Of a stretch of DNA of 64,000 nucleotides, positions 29,195 through 38,645 are shown piece by piece; position 1 is the first letter of the stretch; each line of letters opens with the position of its first letter. Source of the stretch: Seminavis robusta (lineage: Eukaryota; Bacillariophyta; Bacillariophyceae; Naviculales; Naviculaceae); contig CAICTM010000043.1 in the NCBI GenBank assembly GCA_903772945.1, forward strand, positions 62,001 to 126,000, written 5' to 3'. The notes under the pieces were generated by a model. That model was not told the origin of the DNA. It made no database searches and saw nothing but the letters and a program-made list of their open reading frames with translations. A program made the position numbers and the translations under genes.

Positions 29195-30975
29195 AAAAGA
29201 ATTGCTTCAGCCTACAACCAAAGAGGCACCAGAAGAGAGGCAACTGCTGGAGCAGGAAGGCACAACATCTACATGTACCAGCATCATGGTGAACCTGGAG
29301 ATGAGGGGATTCCCTTGGATGATCTCCAACAGATCATTCATGATCGAGATCCCCGCAGAAGACAGGAGCTCGAAGATCAAAAACAAAAGTTTACCGCTTC
29401 TTCCAGAGCAGTCAATGCACGTCAACAGGACGATGAATTTTTGATGGGCATGGTGGCCCTGCGAAGTCATGACAGCCCTGTAACAACTTATGAAATAGAA
29501 AAGGGTAATATTTCCAAAACTACAAGCTCCCCACAAGCACTGGTAGATGAGAATCGCACCAACCGGCCCCAGGTCATTTACGACGAGAGAGGTTGTGTCA
29601 TCAACGCTCCGACTACCATTTCTGTGAATTCGCTATTGCCGGGTGCCTATCCAGGATTGCCAGGTGCTGTGGATAACCAACATTTTTCACTCCAACATGG
29701 TTATATTGAGGATGAAAACCAAGCAAACCACGAGGACGGAAGCAATGTGCGGGAAGGTCCTGTGGAAACTACAGCAAAGAGCTCCTGTGCATTAAACAAG
29801 CTTGTGATTGGGGCTATCGTTATCGTTGTCATTGCATTGGCAATTGCCATCCCAACAGCACTCTTAACAGGTGGCAGCCTGTCTGAAAAAATGACACAAT
29901 CCGATGCCGATCTCTACCTGGTACCAAATATAACAAATGACACCATCCAGGCAATACAGGATCCACAATCGCCTCAACATTTTGCCTATGAGTAGATTGA
30001 AGACGATCCAAACTGGAACTCGTTTCCAGACTGGCGAAAATCACAACGATTTGGCCTAGCATGCCTCTACTTTGCCTGCCTGTGGAAAGTGGAGCCCGCT
30101 TATGATGTTGTGCTCACCTATTTACAAGAGGAATGTATGATGCCAATCACAACGATATTTCGAGGCCTGTGCGACCACAGAGGCCGGTTTCGAGAAATCA
30201 ACGTGTGGTCTGCACATGGTCGGTTATCAGACACCAAATCACGCATCCCTCCCGAAATATTTCTCCTTTCTGGACTGGAAGTAGTCAGCTTCTTGGAGCT
30301 CAATCTTGAGGCTGAGAATTCTTTAGAGGATATTCTGAATCTGAACTTGGTACCATTTCCACAATACTCTCTTGCAGTGCTGAGAATTGCACAATGCAAG
30401 CTATCTGTGACACTGCCAACCACCTTGGGACTCATGACAAACTTGACTCTGTTGGACTTGAATTCGAATAATTTGCAATCCACGATTCCAAGTGAATTGG
30501 GTCGTTTGACACAACTGGAAGAGCTTTTACTGCAGGGCAATGATGATCTGAGTGGGACCATTCCAGAGGAATTGCTGGAACTACCATCGTTAAGGGTGGT
30601 CCATGTGGGAGCAAATGAGATACCAGATAGTTTTTGTGAAAAGAAAAACATTTGGGCCAATTTGACACTGACAACAAACATGTGCAACAGTTACGAAACT
30701 TGCTGCTGTGCCTAAAATCTCGGGGATTGTCAATAATGACGATGGGGGATGGTCAACAACAGAATACTTGCAACTACAGCAAACTAACTGAACTCCTTCC
30801 TTTAATTTAGTTGAAGCATCTATAAAGCAAGATTTGCTCGTGGGGAATGAAAGGGTCTCTTATTTGTTGATTGTGGTCATGGCCGTCTTGCCTAGCTTCT
30901 TCTCCTAATGAAGCCACTTGTTGAGGTAGTTTGCTCAGGTGCTGTAGTATCCACCAGCCAATCAACGCTAGTGTG
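29195..30975 (+). repeat. Segmental duplication, copy 2
   Basis: Plus-strand counterpart of the minus-strand segment 19174-20985, about 8.2 kb away in inverted orientation. It contains the broken LRR gene and about 250 bp of shared 3' flank that includes the end of the convergent gene at 30892. Confidence 0.88.
29201..30715 (+). pseudogene. Broken copy of the LRR receptor gene
   Basis: It aligns in one frame to the whole intact gene at 19448-20977. Three differences break it. The start ATG is ATT (29201-29203), with an in-frame stop upstream at 29174. The Trp codon of the YEW motif is TAG (29993-29995), just before the ectodomain cap. A Gln codon near the end is TAA, removing the last seven residues. 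No frameshift was seen, so decay is recent or partly constrained. A shorter product could begin at the ATG at 29273 and end at the TAG (240 residues, cytosolic part plus membrane span). The segment of about 50-60 codons after 30080 differs strongly from the intact copy, while both flanks are nearly the same. Confidence 0.88.
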
Positions 30976-31806
30976 GCTAGTGGTTCCTTCACTCTGAGAT
31001 CCCTTCTTCACAGTTACAGGGGCCGGGCATACTGTACCGGTACCTGGTGATCCGGTAGGGAAGCATTTTAGGCACCAACCCCTGAACACGTGTTCATTGG
31101 TAATCCTAGGACGCCAAATGATACACTGTCCACGATGCGTCTTTTGTGTTTTGCGGCACGGACAAACCCATTGTTTGTTCACCATGACCGGCTTGTTTGA
31201 GTACCAGGCGTTGGTGGAATTGGTTTGCTTGTTGGCATGGCTGGGCTTGCTGGGCTTCCCTCGGGCCTGCGTCACACCCTCCTGATCGACCAACCAGCGG
31301 GAGGGCAGTGGTCTTGTGGGGAATGAAAGGCCTATTTGGGATGAGCAAACATCAGACGAGGAGTCTGGAACTGCAGCGGGTATCCAGCGGACTGCATCAG
31401 CATAGGATTTGCGACGAGGAATCGTCGGAACAACATCGGGCTTTAATTCGTCGGGACGTCGCCTTGTGTCTTTGGGACCGCTCGAATGGGGACGCTCACC
31501 AGTAATGGTCCAGCCAGTCGCCTTTTCCAACATTTGCCGTGGCACGTTGTACCGAACGTCATCGTCCCTGCCGCAGTCCGGGCTATTCAATATCATCAAC
31601 ATCGTCTTTGTAGCCACTGCCCGGGTCAGCGGTGGGAGGTCCACGTCAAAATTTCCGATTCCTGCCGTAAGAACCTCGCTCACTATGGATTGTTCATCGA
31701 AACTAACCGAGACGGGGATACTGCCAAGGTCTGGCGATCTCGTGTTAGTCAATCGCCTGCTTTGCATCATTGACCTGGCATAAAATGAAGCAGACCATCG
31801 TATCAT
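30892..31806 (-). CDS. Unknown protein with C-terminal Cys/Trp zinc-ribbon-like motif
   Basis: The 304-residue frame is called from the first ATG (31806); the open frame extends ten codons further to a TTG. The N-terminal 230 residues are basic, Ser/Pro-rich and mostly disordered. At about 215-270 a compact block holds W-V-C-P-C-R, then C-I-I-W, then G-W-C-L-K-C-F and a last V-C-P, suggesting a zinc-binding ribbon. No family is recognised. The gene converges on the LRR pseudogene, and its last codons (VDWLVDTTAPEQ...GFIRRR) lie inside the duplicated block. The same tail appears beside the intact LRR copy at about 19170-19250. Coding status is uncertain because no homologous domain is known. 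Confidence 0.5.
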   Translation of the reverse strand: MIRWSASFYARSMMQSRRLTNTRSPDLGSIPVSVSFDEQSIVSEVLTAGIGNFDVDLPPLTRAVATKTMLMILNSPDCGRDDDVRYNVPRQMLEKATGWTITGERPHSSGPKDTRRRPDELKPDVVPTIPRRKSYADAVRWIPAAVPDSSSDVCSSQIGLSFPTRPLPSRWLVDQEGVTQARGKPSKPSHANKQTNSTNAWYSNKPVMVNKQWVCPCRKTQKTHRGQCIIWRPRITNEHVFRGWCLKCFPTGSPGTGTVCPAPVTVKKGSQSEGTTSHTSVDWLVDTTAPEQTTSTSGFIRRRS

Positions 31807-32032
31807 TCTTGTAATAGACCGCAGGATATTGAACAAAAGGCCTTTTTAGCAACATTGTGAGCGATTGGGGGCTTTGAACGCAAACGAAAGACAACATTCC
31901 GTAGAAATCCAAGTTTCAGACTTTCACGGCTGTACTTGGAGGCAAAAGGAGCGAGTGGTTTGGGAGAGCACCACTACGGTACCGGTACATATGACAGGAG
32001 ATAAGACGGAGACTGGAAATAATCTCCTGGCC

Positions 32033-32059
32033 CGGGGCCTGGGCCTGGGCCAGGCCCCG
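32033..32059. repeat. GC-rich inverted repeat (hairpin)
   Basis: Arms CGGGGCCTGG (32033-32042) and CCAGGCCCCG (32050-32059) flank a 7-nt loop. It is perfect over ten pairs. It is not followed by a T-run and no gene ends here, so a terminator role is unsupported. Confidence 0.8.
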
Positions 32060-32639
32060 AGGCAGGAATTCGAACATACGCTGTAGTCTAGTTTGTGGCT
32101 GTTACGACAGAGTACAGTACCGGTACGGTACAGTTTGTTCGCTGCCTCGGTACGTACAAGTACCAGAGCTCTGTACGTACCAGTACCAGTGCTCTCTACA
32201 GTGCCAGTGTGCTAGAGTCCTGCTGTCGAGGATATCAGGAAAACTTGTTTACATTTCGAGTGGTTTCGGCACGCCACTTGTGTTTTACAGCACGTGTACG
32301 GTACCGGTACTGTTAAAATAATAATATTTTTAACCACGAATGCCCTGCGCGCAGTGCTGCGAGTCGAGATTCTACGATCGATGAGCGCACCACTTGACAA
32401 GACCAACCTCTTCTTTTGGTTCTTGGGGAATAGACAGGACGAGGTTAGCAAGGGGACCGAAAGTTGCCTGCCCTGCTTCCTTCTTGGTTCTTGGGCAAGC
32501 CTCTACTGTGCCACGGTAAAGGCAGTTCACCCGACCAATCGAGCTTTGGTTGAAGTACATGGCAGTGGTACTAGCTAGTATTAGAAGGAAAAGCAGAAAC
32601 TGACCTTTCAATTTTCTTGGCTACAGGTACTAGTGCAGA

Positions 32640-32918
32640 AGCTCGGGTGACATCTCTTGCACAAGAGGTGAAGTCCTTGGCAGGCAAGCAATTAAATCGT
32701 ACTGAGTATGAAGCAAGTAAACTATCATTCTCAAAAGATACGTTACGACTGTACCATACTGTAGGAGGAGATAGGAGAAGAAACCTTCAAATTTCTGATG
32801 TTCTTTGCATCGCCTAGCTAGTCTAGCTCTTGATACCGTACAGTGTACCACTGCAAGCTGCAAGCAAGTATGTCATACCTACATCGAGCTCGGGTGACAT
32901 CTCTTGCACAAGAGGTGA
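32640..32918. repeat. 32-bp direct repeat pair
   Basis: The same 32 bases occur at 32640-32671 and 32887-32918 (starting AGCTCGGGTGACATCTCTTG), 247 bp apart. Each copy contains a CTCTTG-CA-CAAGAG hairpin. The intervening DNA is not repeated. Confidence 0.85.
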
Positions 32919-33766
32919 CTAGACTATTTGGTGTGCTCCTCGATCCGGAATGGGTGCGGCAGCCGAGCTTTAGCACACCATTTATTTTTATCTCACGGTT
33001 GCCATCTCTAATGGCATCCGAGACGCAATCTGATTCCAAGGTGAAAAGGCTGTGTAAATCCAACTGAATCGAGACACTGGGAATTGACAGCTGAATTGAC
33101 TGAGTATTGTGGCAAGAGAAAGAGTTAAAGGTATTCTTGTAGAATACATTCGTGTTTTAGTTGTTAAATGTGTGTATTTAACTGCGAATGCAGAGGCTTT
33201 TGTAAAAAAATATCCATTATGGCAATGTTCTTAAGTATCGGCGGGATACTAACCCACAGATGCTCGTGCATTTCTTCTTTTGTTGCGTTCAGCGCGGTAA
33301 GATCTAACGGGAGTAGAATAGCCGTCGTGCTAAAGACTGCTAAAGCATGCTCTTTCAGCAACGTATGTTTGTAAAAGATACCACGGATGGCTCTCTCCAA
33401 ACCACCTTCCCCATTATTTCATTCCATATCTCCTTGAAGCTTCATTCCCACTTGGACAAAATCGGCAACCGTACGGTACAACTCTTTGTGGTACCGGCAA
33501 GACAGTTCGCGTAGCTCGTAGCTGTTCGCGTGCATCATTCGTGGCGTTTGTACTAACTAACTTACCGCCCACCGCCCACTAAGTGCTTTCTCTTGGTCGA
33601 CACAAGCCCCTCTCCTCTCTGTCCCACAAGGTCAGGTTATTTACTTCCACACAAACCACACAAACAGCAGCAGGCCTTCCCCCAAACCAGCAAATCAATC
33701 AACTCAAGGTGCCGTAGATCGAAGAACGCAACGCATCCATAGTTACATTTTTGTTTGCAAAGCGCC

Positions 33767-34879
33767 ATGCAACACCAACACACGGAGGATTTGACGAACG
33801 AGCCCAACACCAAAGACACCGCTGCCACTGCTACCATGAAGAACGACGACCAAGAGCAGATTGACATTGAAGCGTCCTTGTCTCGCATTGGAGTCTTGTC
33901 GGATTCATTGGCGGCGTTGACCCGTAAACGACCTTCCGGCGATGGGAATGGCGGTCGTCGTGTCCAACGGCGTCCTTCGTTGGGCTCTAGTGTGACGAGT
34001 GGTTCGTCGATTGGAATTGATGATTTGGTCAACAATTTGGAGGGTTTGGAGTTTGAAATGCTGTGTAACAATCCCAACGAAAATGGCTTGGACTTGTCCA
34101 TCTCACGACTCAGCATGAACGACAGTGTTGGCAGCCATCACACTGGCGGTGGTAACAACGAATCCACCGCTCGCCTCTCGATGGGTCTCTGGTCACTCCA
34201 AGACATGGAACCATGGGCGTGTGCGACCTGTACGTTTGAAAATGAACCCGTCTTTTCCGTCTGTGAAATGTGCGGACAATGCCGACCCCCGCCACGACAA
34301 GACTATAGTAATAACAACAACAACAACAGCAGTCTCATGATGAGTAACAACAACAACAGTAACAACAGCATGATGGTGGATCACGCGCGACGAAGAGTCG
34401 ACAGCACGGTGCTGGTCATGCAGGAACAACGCATGATGGAATTGCAGCAATTCAAAGCACCACCATCCCGCAGCATGAGTCCGCGACCGCCACGAGCCGC
34501 CGCACGCAAGAGATCCGAACCACCACCGCCGCGACATCCACCCAAAGGACGCAGTCCCAAACGACACGGCTCTACACGACGATCCAGCAGTCCAGTGCCG
34601 CCTACGACGAATTTGTTGAATCCCAGTCTCCACAGTCTCTCGTCGACCACCTACAATCGAGAGGCGTCCATGCGAGATTTGTTTGCGGATTCGTCGAATC
34701 ATTCCGCATCGTTGCACAAAACATCACGACTACAAGATTCCTTTACGACGGCAACCACCTTTGACATGTCGGCATCGTCCTTTGACTATTTCCCACCGGA
34801 ACGAATAGCCATTCCGGGAATTGAAGAAGAAGAAGATCGTGATGCCGTCGAATTGGATCCCAACAGTGCCGAATGTTGA
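33767..34879 (+). CDS. RanBP2-type zinc-finger protein, largely disordered
   Basis: The 370-residue protein is called from the ATG at 33767 (agcgccATGC); the open frame begins four codons earlier at TTG. One RanBP2-type finger lies at about 149-171 (W-A-C-A-T-C-T-F-E-N-E...C-E-M-C-G), with all four Cys and the Trp and Asn that contact RNA in the family. Other parts are Asn-, Ser- and Pro-rich: an Asn/Ser run at about 185-205 and an Arg/Pro/Ser-rich stretch at about 240-285. The C-terminus is acidic. It shares finger type and spacing with the protein at 6173. RNA binding is the likeliest role; ubiquitin binding is the alternative. Confidence 0.82.
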   Translation: MQHQHTEDLTNEPNTKDTAATATMKNDDQEQIDIEASLSRIGVLSDSLAALTRKRPSGDGNGGRRVQRRPSLGSSVTSGSSIGIDDLVNNLEGLEFEMLCNNPNENGLDLSISRLSMNDSVGSHHTGGGNNESTARLSMGLWSLQDMEPWACATCTFENEPVFSVCEMCGQCRPPPRQDYSNNNNNNSSLMMSNNNNSNNSMMVDHARRRVDSTVLVMQEQRMMELQQFKAPPSRSMSPRPPRAAARKRSEPPPPRHPPKGRSPKRHGSTRRSSSPVPPTTNLLNPSLHSLSSTTYNREASMRDLFADSSNHSASLHKTSRLQDSFTTATTFDMSASSFDYFPPERIAIPGIEEEEDRDAVELDPNSAEC

Positions 34880-36285
34880 TGACTGTTTCCTATTGCATTC
34901 CACCTTTTTTTATTTTACCAGTACTATTTTACCCTACCTAATTCAATCATCAACACACACAAACAAAAAAGCATTGGCGAATCCACTCATTCGCCCGTCT
35001 ATCGACTACGAGTATGCACATCATTCAACTAAAAAATATAGTATAGTCTACATTATTATTCAATCAATCATACCGGTAGCTACAACACAAAGAGTTTTGC
35101 ATTGCAAGCTGAGTCCCTGTCCATCAGGGACGGACATTCACATCATTGCACGGAGTACATGTAGCAACCCAAAAAGTTGTCTGTCCTTGACGAAAAAGGA
35201 TCCGTTTGCTGAAGTCATTGGCAGAGCGTTGGTTCGTGGAGCAGCCGGAGTTGCCCTCTTGACTGGATCATTATTGTTGACTACGGTACGGTACCAGTAC
35301 GCGCAACGCTGCTCAGACCCAACACTTCTATTCCATACATACACGTGCAACCGACTTTCTCAGAGCCCAAGTACTAGAGTATGGTAGACTAGATCTACCG
35401 TACGGCATCAGTCCGCAATCTTCGCCAATTGCTGGTACTACCGTACCGTACTTCACGGTGAGTACCGGGAGCTCTAAATCTATTTCCTTCCACCCTACAG
35501 CGTCAACCAGCAACATGCAAACTGTATCAGAGTATAGAAATTGCTTGGGAGGACAGAAGATAGAATCCTGTTCATACTAGCTATAATAGTACAGTCGTAG
35601 AGGAGAGCTGCAGCGTTCCGGTACATTACAAGCACCGTACCACAAGGTACAAGAGCAAAAAGGCTCACAAAACTACAGGAACTGTGATTGACTCGCCACT
35701 CAGACACTCAGACTTCCAAAGCACAAGCAGGAGAACTTATTCATCACAGGCACGTAGACAGATAGATACTGTGATAGGTCGCTCAAGACCATGCGCCAAC
35801 ATCATTAATTTTTGCAATGAATGCACCAGTAATAGTGGAACCCTTATTTCTCTTGTTTAATGCATTGCTTCCGTTGCCTTGCTTGCTCTCTTTCTCGCAA
35901 AGAACATCGGTGTCGCTGCGCCTCTGGGGGAATGAAAGCTGTGGCGCTTTTAAAGTCTTCAACTTGATGAGTGAACTCCCTCTGCGGAGCGACCGTTGGG
36001 TGAGCGTGCAGTATTGGTTCTGAAAACAAGGAGGTTGTGGCGGGGATGTCCCAGGTGTTGAAGAACCACTTTCTGCCAACTGGAGGGGTCTAGCGGTAGG
36101 GTCGCACTACAGTCCATGAGCTAGAAGAGTCCATGAGCCTGGCAAAGAAAAGTTGGGCAAACCCAAAGGTATTCCATTAGATTCGGAAGGGCGGATGAAA
36201 AATGAAAGTATTGGCGCAATCCTATTATCGCTACTGGTACATCGAACCTCTGACGGTGGAGGCTACTTTGTTCTTGTTGGTTTCT
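34880..36285. other. Intergenic, no convincing gene
   Basis: A long plus frame runs 34821-35387, out of phase with the zinc-finger gene that it overlaps. Its piece around 35200-35280 (DPFAEVIGRALVRGAAGVALL) looks protein-like, but no exon borders or start could be supported. A GGTACC/CGTACG-rich patch lies at 35280-35460. Confidence 0.45.
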
Positions 36286-37077
36286 TTAGTATTCACCACG
36301 GTCAGGTCCCAGGTACAAAAGACAGGTGGCACCGTTGTCCTGGTTGCAAAGGAAAGTGTCCTCGCTGCAGAATGGCAAATCCACCGCCTGTTGGTCTTGG
36401 TCCTTCTTGTAAAAGACAGTTCCTTTCTCTACCTTTTCCACAGGAAAGGCACTCCTAGTAGCCACATTTTCCCAAACACAAAAGTCACGATGGTCACCGG
36501 TGTAATAGCAAAGGCAGAGATCATGCTCCTCATATTGTTGTCGGTCGTAGTGTAGACCCATCAGGATCGTCACCCCTTCTTGATCGCAACGGCGAATGCA
36601 TTCTTCCAAAGACGTTGTCTTGGGTTCGGAGAAAAAACTCATTGCAAGAATCTCCCCAGTGACACGTTGAGGTAATGCAAGACCTTCTATTGCAGGCCAA
36701 GTATCGTACTTGTCGAGCGGATTGTCGGTCCATTGGATGATGGCTCTGATGGCCACTGCAGCCAGCAAGAGGGGCGCCACAAGCAACACTAATATGGTGA
36801 TGCCTGCTCGGACTTGAGCAAGAGGTGCCAAAAACCGCAAGAGTTCTTCTCCCTTTTGAATGTCTTGTTGGGTTATACCGGTAGCTCTCCTTGTATTTTT
36901 TGTCGTATCAGCCGCTGTGTTGACCACGTCATTGTTGGGTTGTGCGTCGGATTTGGCGTTCTTTTGGCATTGATCATCCTTGTTGCCTTCGTCTACAAAC
37001 TCCAGATCATACGTCTCGTCGGATGCCGTTCGTGATGGCCTGGTTGGAACAAGGCTATACTGAGCTTTCTGGACCAT
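36286..37077 (-). CDS. Single-pass membrane protein with Cys-rich ectodomain
   Basis: The 263-residue protein is called from the ATG at 37077 (eight codons inside a TTG-started frame). The N-terminal 90 residues are hydrophilic. One span lies at about 101-123 (ITILVLLVAPLLLAAVAIRAI). The remaining 140 residues hold about ten Cys. The pattern S-L-E-E-C-I-R-R-C...G-L-H-Y...C-L-C-Y resembles the opening of WSC or PAN/Apple modules, which bind glycans or proteins outside the cell. The assignment is by motif only. Type II topology with an extracellular C-terminus is inferred. Neighbouring genes give no hint of function. Confidence 0.7.
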   Translation of the reverse strand: MVQKAQYSLVPTRPSRTASDETYDLEFVDEGNKDDQCQKNAKSDAQPNNDVVNTAADTTKNTRRATGITQQDIQKGEELLRFLAPLAQVRAGITILVLLVAPLLLAAVAIRAIIQWTDNPLDKYDTWPAIEGLALPQRVTGEILAMSFFSEPKTTSLEECIRRCDQEGVTILMGLHYDRQQYEEHDLCLCYYTGDHRDFCVWENVATRSAFPVEKVEKGTVFYKKDQDQQAVDLPFCSEDTFLCNQDNGATCLLYLGPDRGEY

Positions 37078-37486
37078 CTTTTGATTGCGTAAGGTGTTCA
37101 ATGATTATTACTGTACACACAATCCCTCCCGTTAAGGTTCATCGATGTTGTGAGACTGAAGGTCGATGCAATCAATGACTTTGGTCTCCCCTACCGGTAC
37201 ACTATCATAGTCGCATATTAACAGAGGGTTTGTTCCTTCTGTTATGTTGGACAATAATGTGCATTGAACCGGAAGAATGTTCAGTTGCCAATGTTGTTGG
37301 ATGGATGGAGGCCGATTTTGGTTCTTGAGAAACTGACATTCAGTCGGGCATTGTGTATCTTTGAACGAAACCAGCCAAATGTACCTGGTACCGGTGGATG
37401 TACTGTACTAGTAACAGCTTTGGCTTCTTGGTGCCAACAAAATCTCGATCGCCTCCAGCAAATTATTTAGGAGACTGCTATAACAG
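37078..37486. other. Divergent intergenic region
   Basis: Lies between the starts of two divergent genes and so contains both promoters. ACCGGTA words occur near 37190 and 37390. No other feature was seen. Confidence 0.55.
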
Positions 37487-38395
37487 ATGGATGGCTTTAG
37501 ACCTCAGCTAACACTCTTGACAGTGGGTGAGGGCGACTTCTCTGCATCATTGGCCATTCTGCGAGCCTACCATGGAAGTAGATCTGAAGAGGGCATCATC
37601 AAACACCTTGTTGCTACCACCCTGCTGTCGTCCAAAGAGGATGTGGTTGAAACGTATCCTTCATCGAAGGAAATTCTAGAGGAACTGGAATCCAACTTTG
37701 GACATGTCGTCACAATCTTGTATGCAGTAGACGCTACAAAATTGGACGAACATCCCGAGTTATCGACAAGATCAACAAGATTTGATGTCATTTTGTTTCA
37801 TCATCCACACTTGGGCTACAATAATAATAGCAGCACATCCGACGACCATTCCATGCGACATTCCTCCCTCTTGGCACACTATTTTCACTCGGCACAAAAG
37901 CTCTTGCCCAAAAGGGGATATGTTCATGTGTGTCTCTGTAGTGGCGCCATTCGCTCGTGGAAAGTGGAAGAAATAATCCAGCGACAACAATTGCAGAACG
38001 CTTTGGATTCTCCCATGGCGGCTTCGCGACCACTTTTGGAGCCGTTGCTGACAAGGCTGTGCACGTCCGATCACAAAGACAACATGGAACAACAGCATCC
38101 GAAAGCCAACCAGAAAAAAGTCGGTGGTAGTCGACGAGGACACTGGTTGGGAAGATACGGATATCGACATCAGCCAACCTTTCCACAAGTGACAGAGTTC
38201 CAAACCAATGTTTCCAGCAGCTATCATTTTTTTCTACGACCAGTGACTGGTAGTAAAGACGTTCTATGTCTTGAAAGCAACGCCGAAGACAAGGAAGATA
38301 ACAAGGTGCATGCTTGTGGTATATGTCTACAAGAGTTTTCTACGGAGCGAGCATTCAGAGAGCACCAAGAGACCCCCGCACTGCCATCTCTCTAA
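37487..38395 (+). CDS. BMT5-like (DUF2431) rRNA methyltransferase-fold protein
   Basis: The 302-residue protein starts at an ATG and opens with LLTVGEGDFSASLAIL, the SAM-binding loop that defines the BMT5-like Rossmann domain (about 8-235). Further family features are the acidic strand end (LYAVDATKL), D-V-I-L-F-H-H-P-H (in place of the usual N-F-P-H) and HYFHSAQKLLPKRGYVHVCLC. Yeast Bmt5 methylates N3 of a uridine in 25S rRNA; plant homologs are less studied. The C-terminus has the start of a C2H2 finger (C-x2-C-x12-H), but the frame stops before a second His. A run of five C bases (about 38371-38376) lies just there, and the next frame stays open to 38615, so a frameshift, sequencing error or unseen intron may have cut off the real end. 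Confidence 0.82.
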   Translation: MDGFRPQLTLLTVGEGDFSASLAILRAYHGSRSEEGIIKHLVATTLLSSKEDVVETYPSSKEILEELESNFGHVVTILYAVDATKLDEHPELSTRSTRFDVILFHHPHLGYNNNSSTSDDHSMRHSSLLAHYFHSAQKLLPKRGYVHVCLCSGAIRSWKVEEIIQRQQLQNALDSPMAASRPLLEPLLTRLCTSDHKDNMEQQHPKANQKKVGGSRRGHWLGRYGYRHQPTFPQVTEFQTNVSSSYHFFLRPVTGSKDVLCLESNAEDKEDNKVHACGICLQEFSTERAFREHQETPALPSL

Positions 38396-38645
38396 ACATG
38401 GTTCGAAGAGAGAAGGATGTTATGAAATTGGAAGTCTGGATGCAAATCGGTTATCCAAAGCGGCGGGTACAGCGAGCATGCGTTGCTCGTCTGAGGTTCT
38501 TCGTGATGCCACCGATCCATTCGTCATACAGCAGCTGGATAGTGGACTAGTAGCTGCTCCAATCTTTGCAATCCCGGCCGCGGCTCACGGAGGCGCCGCT
38601 CATTTCAATACTTGACCCTGAAGTCAGTGGAGCTGCATGTTGCCA

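Larger units (their letters stand above)
31807..33766. other. Intergenic, several short repeats
   Basis: No gene was recognised. Contains a GC-rich hairpin (32033-32059), a 32-bp direct repeat (32640 and 32887), and GGTACC/ACCGGT/CGTACG-rich DNA at 32110-32310. Confidence 0.55.

Noticed and set aside
32033-32059. Transcription terminator
   Set aside because: The hairpin has no gene upstream and no T-run, and intrinsic terminators do not apply to eukaryotic mRNA genes.
32020-32095. tRNA gene on the minus strand (GTTCGAATTCC resembles a T-loop)
   Set aside because: No matching acceptor stem, anticodon arm or D-loop could be laid out; the GC-rich hairpin lies where the rest of the tRNA should be.
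34821-35387. 188-codon plus frame after the second zinc-finger gene
   Set aside because: It starts inside that gene in another phase, and no ATG or exon border supports the protein-like piece near 35200.
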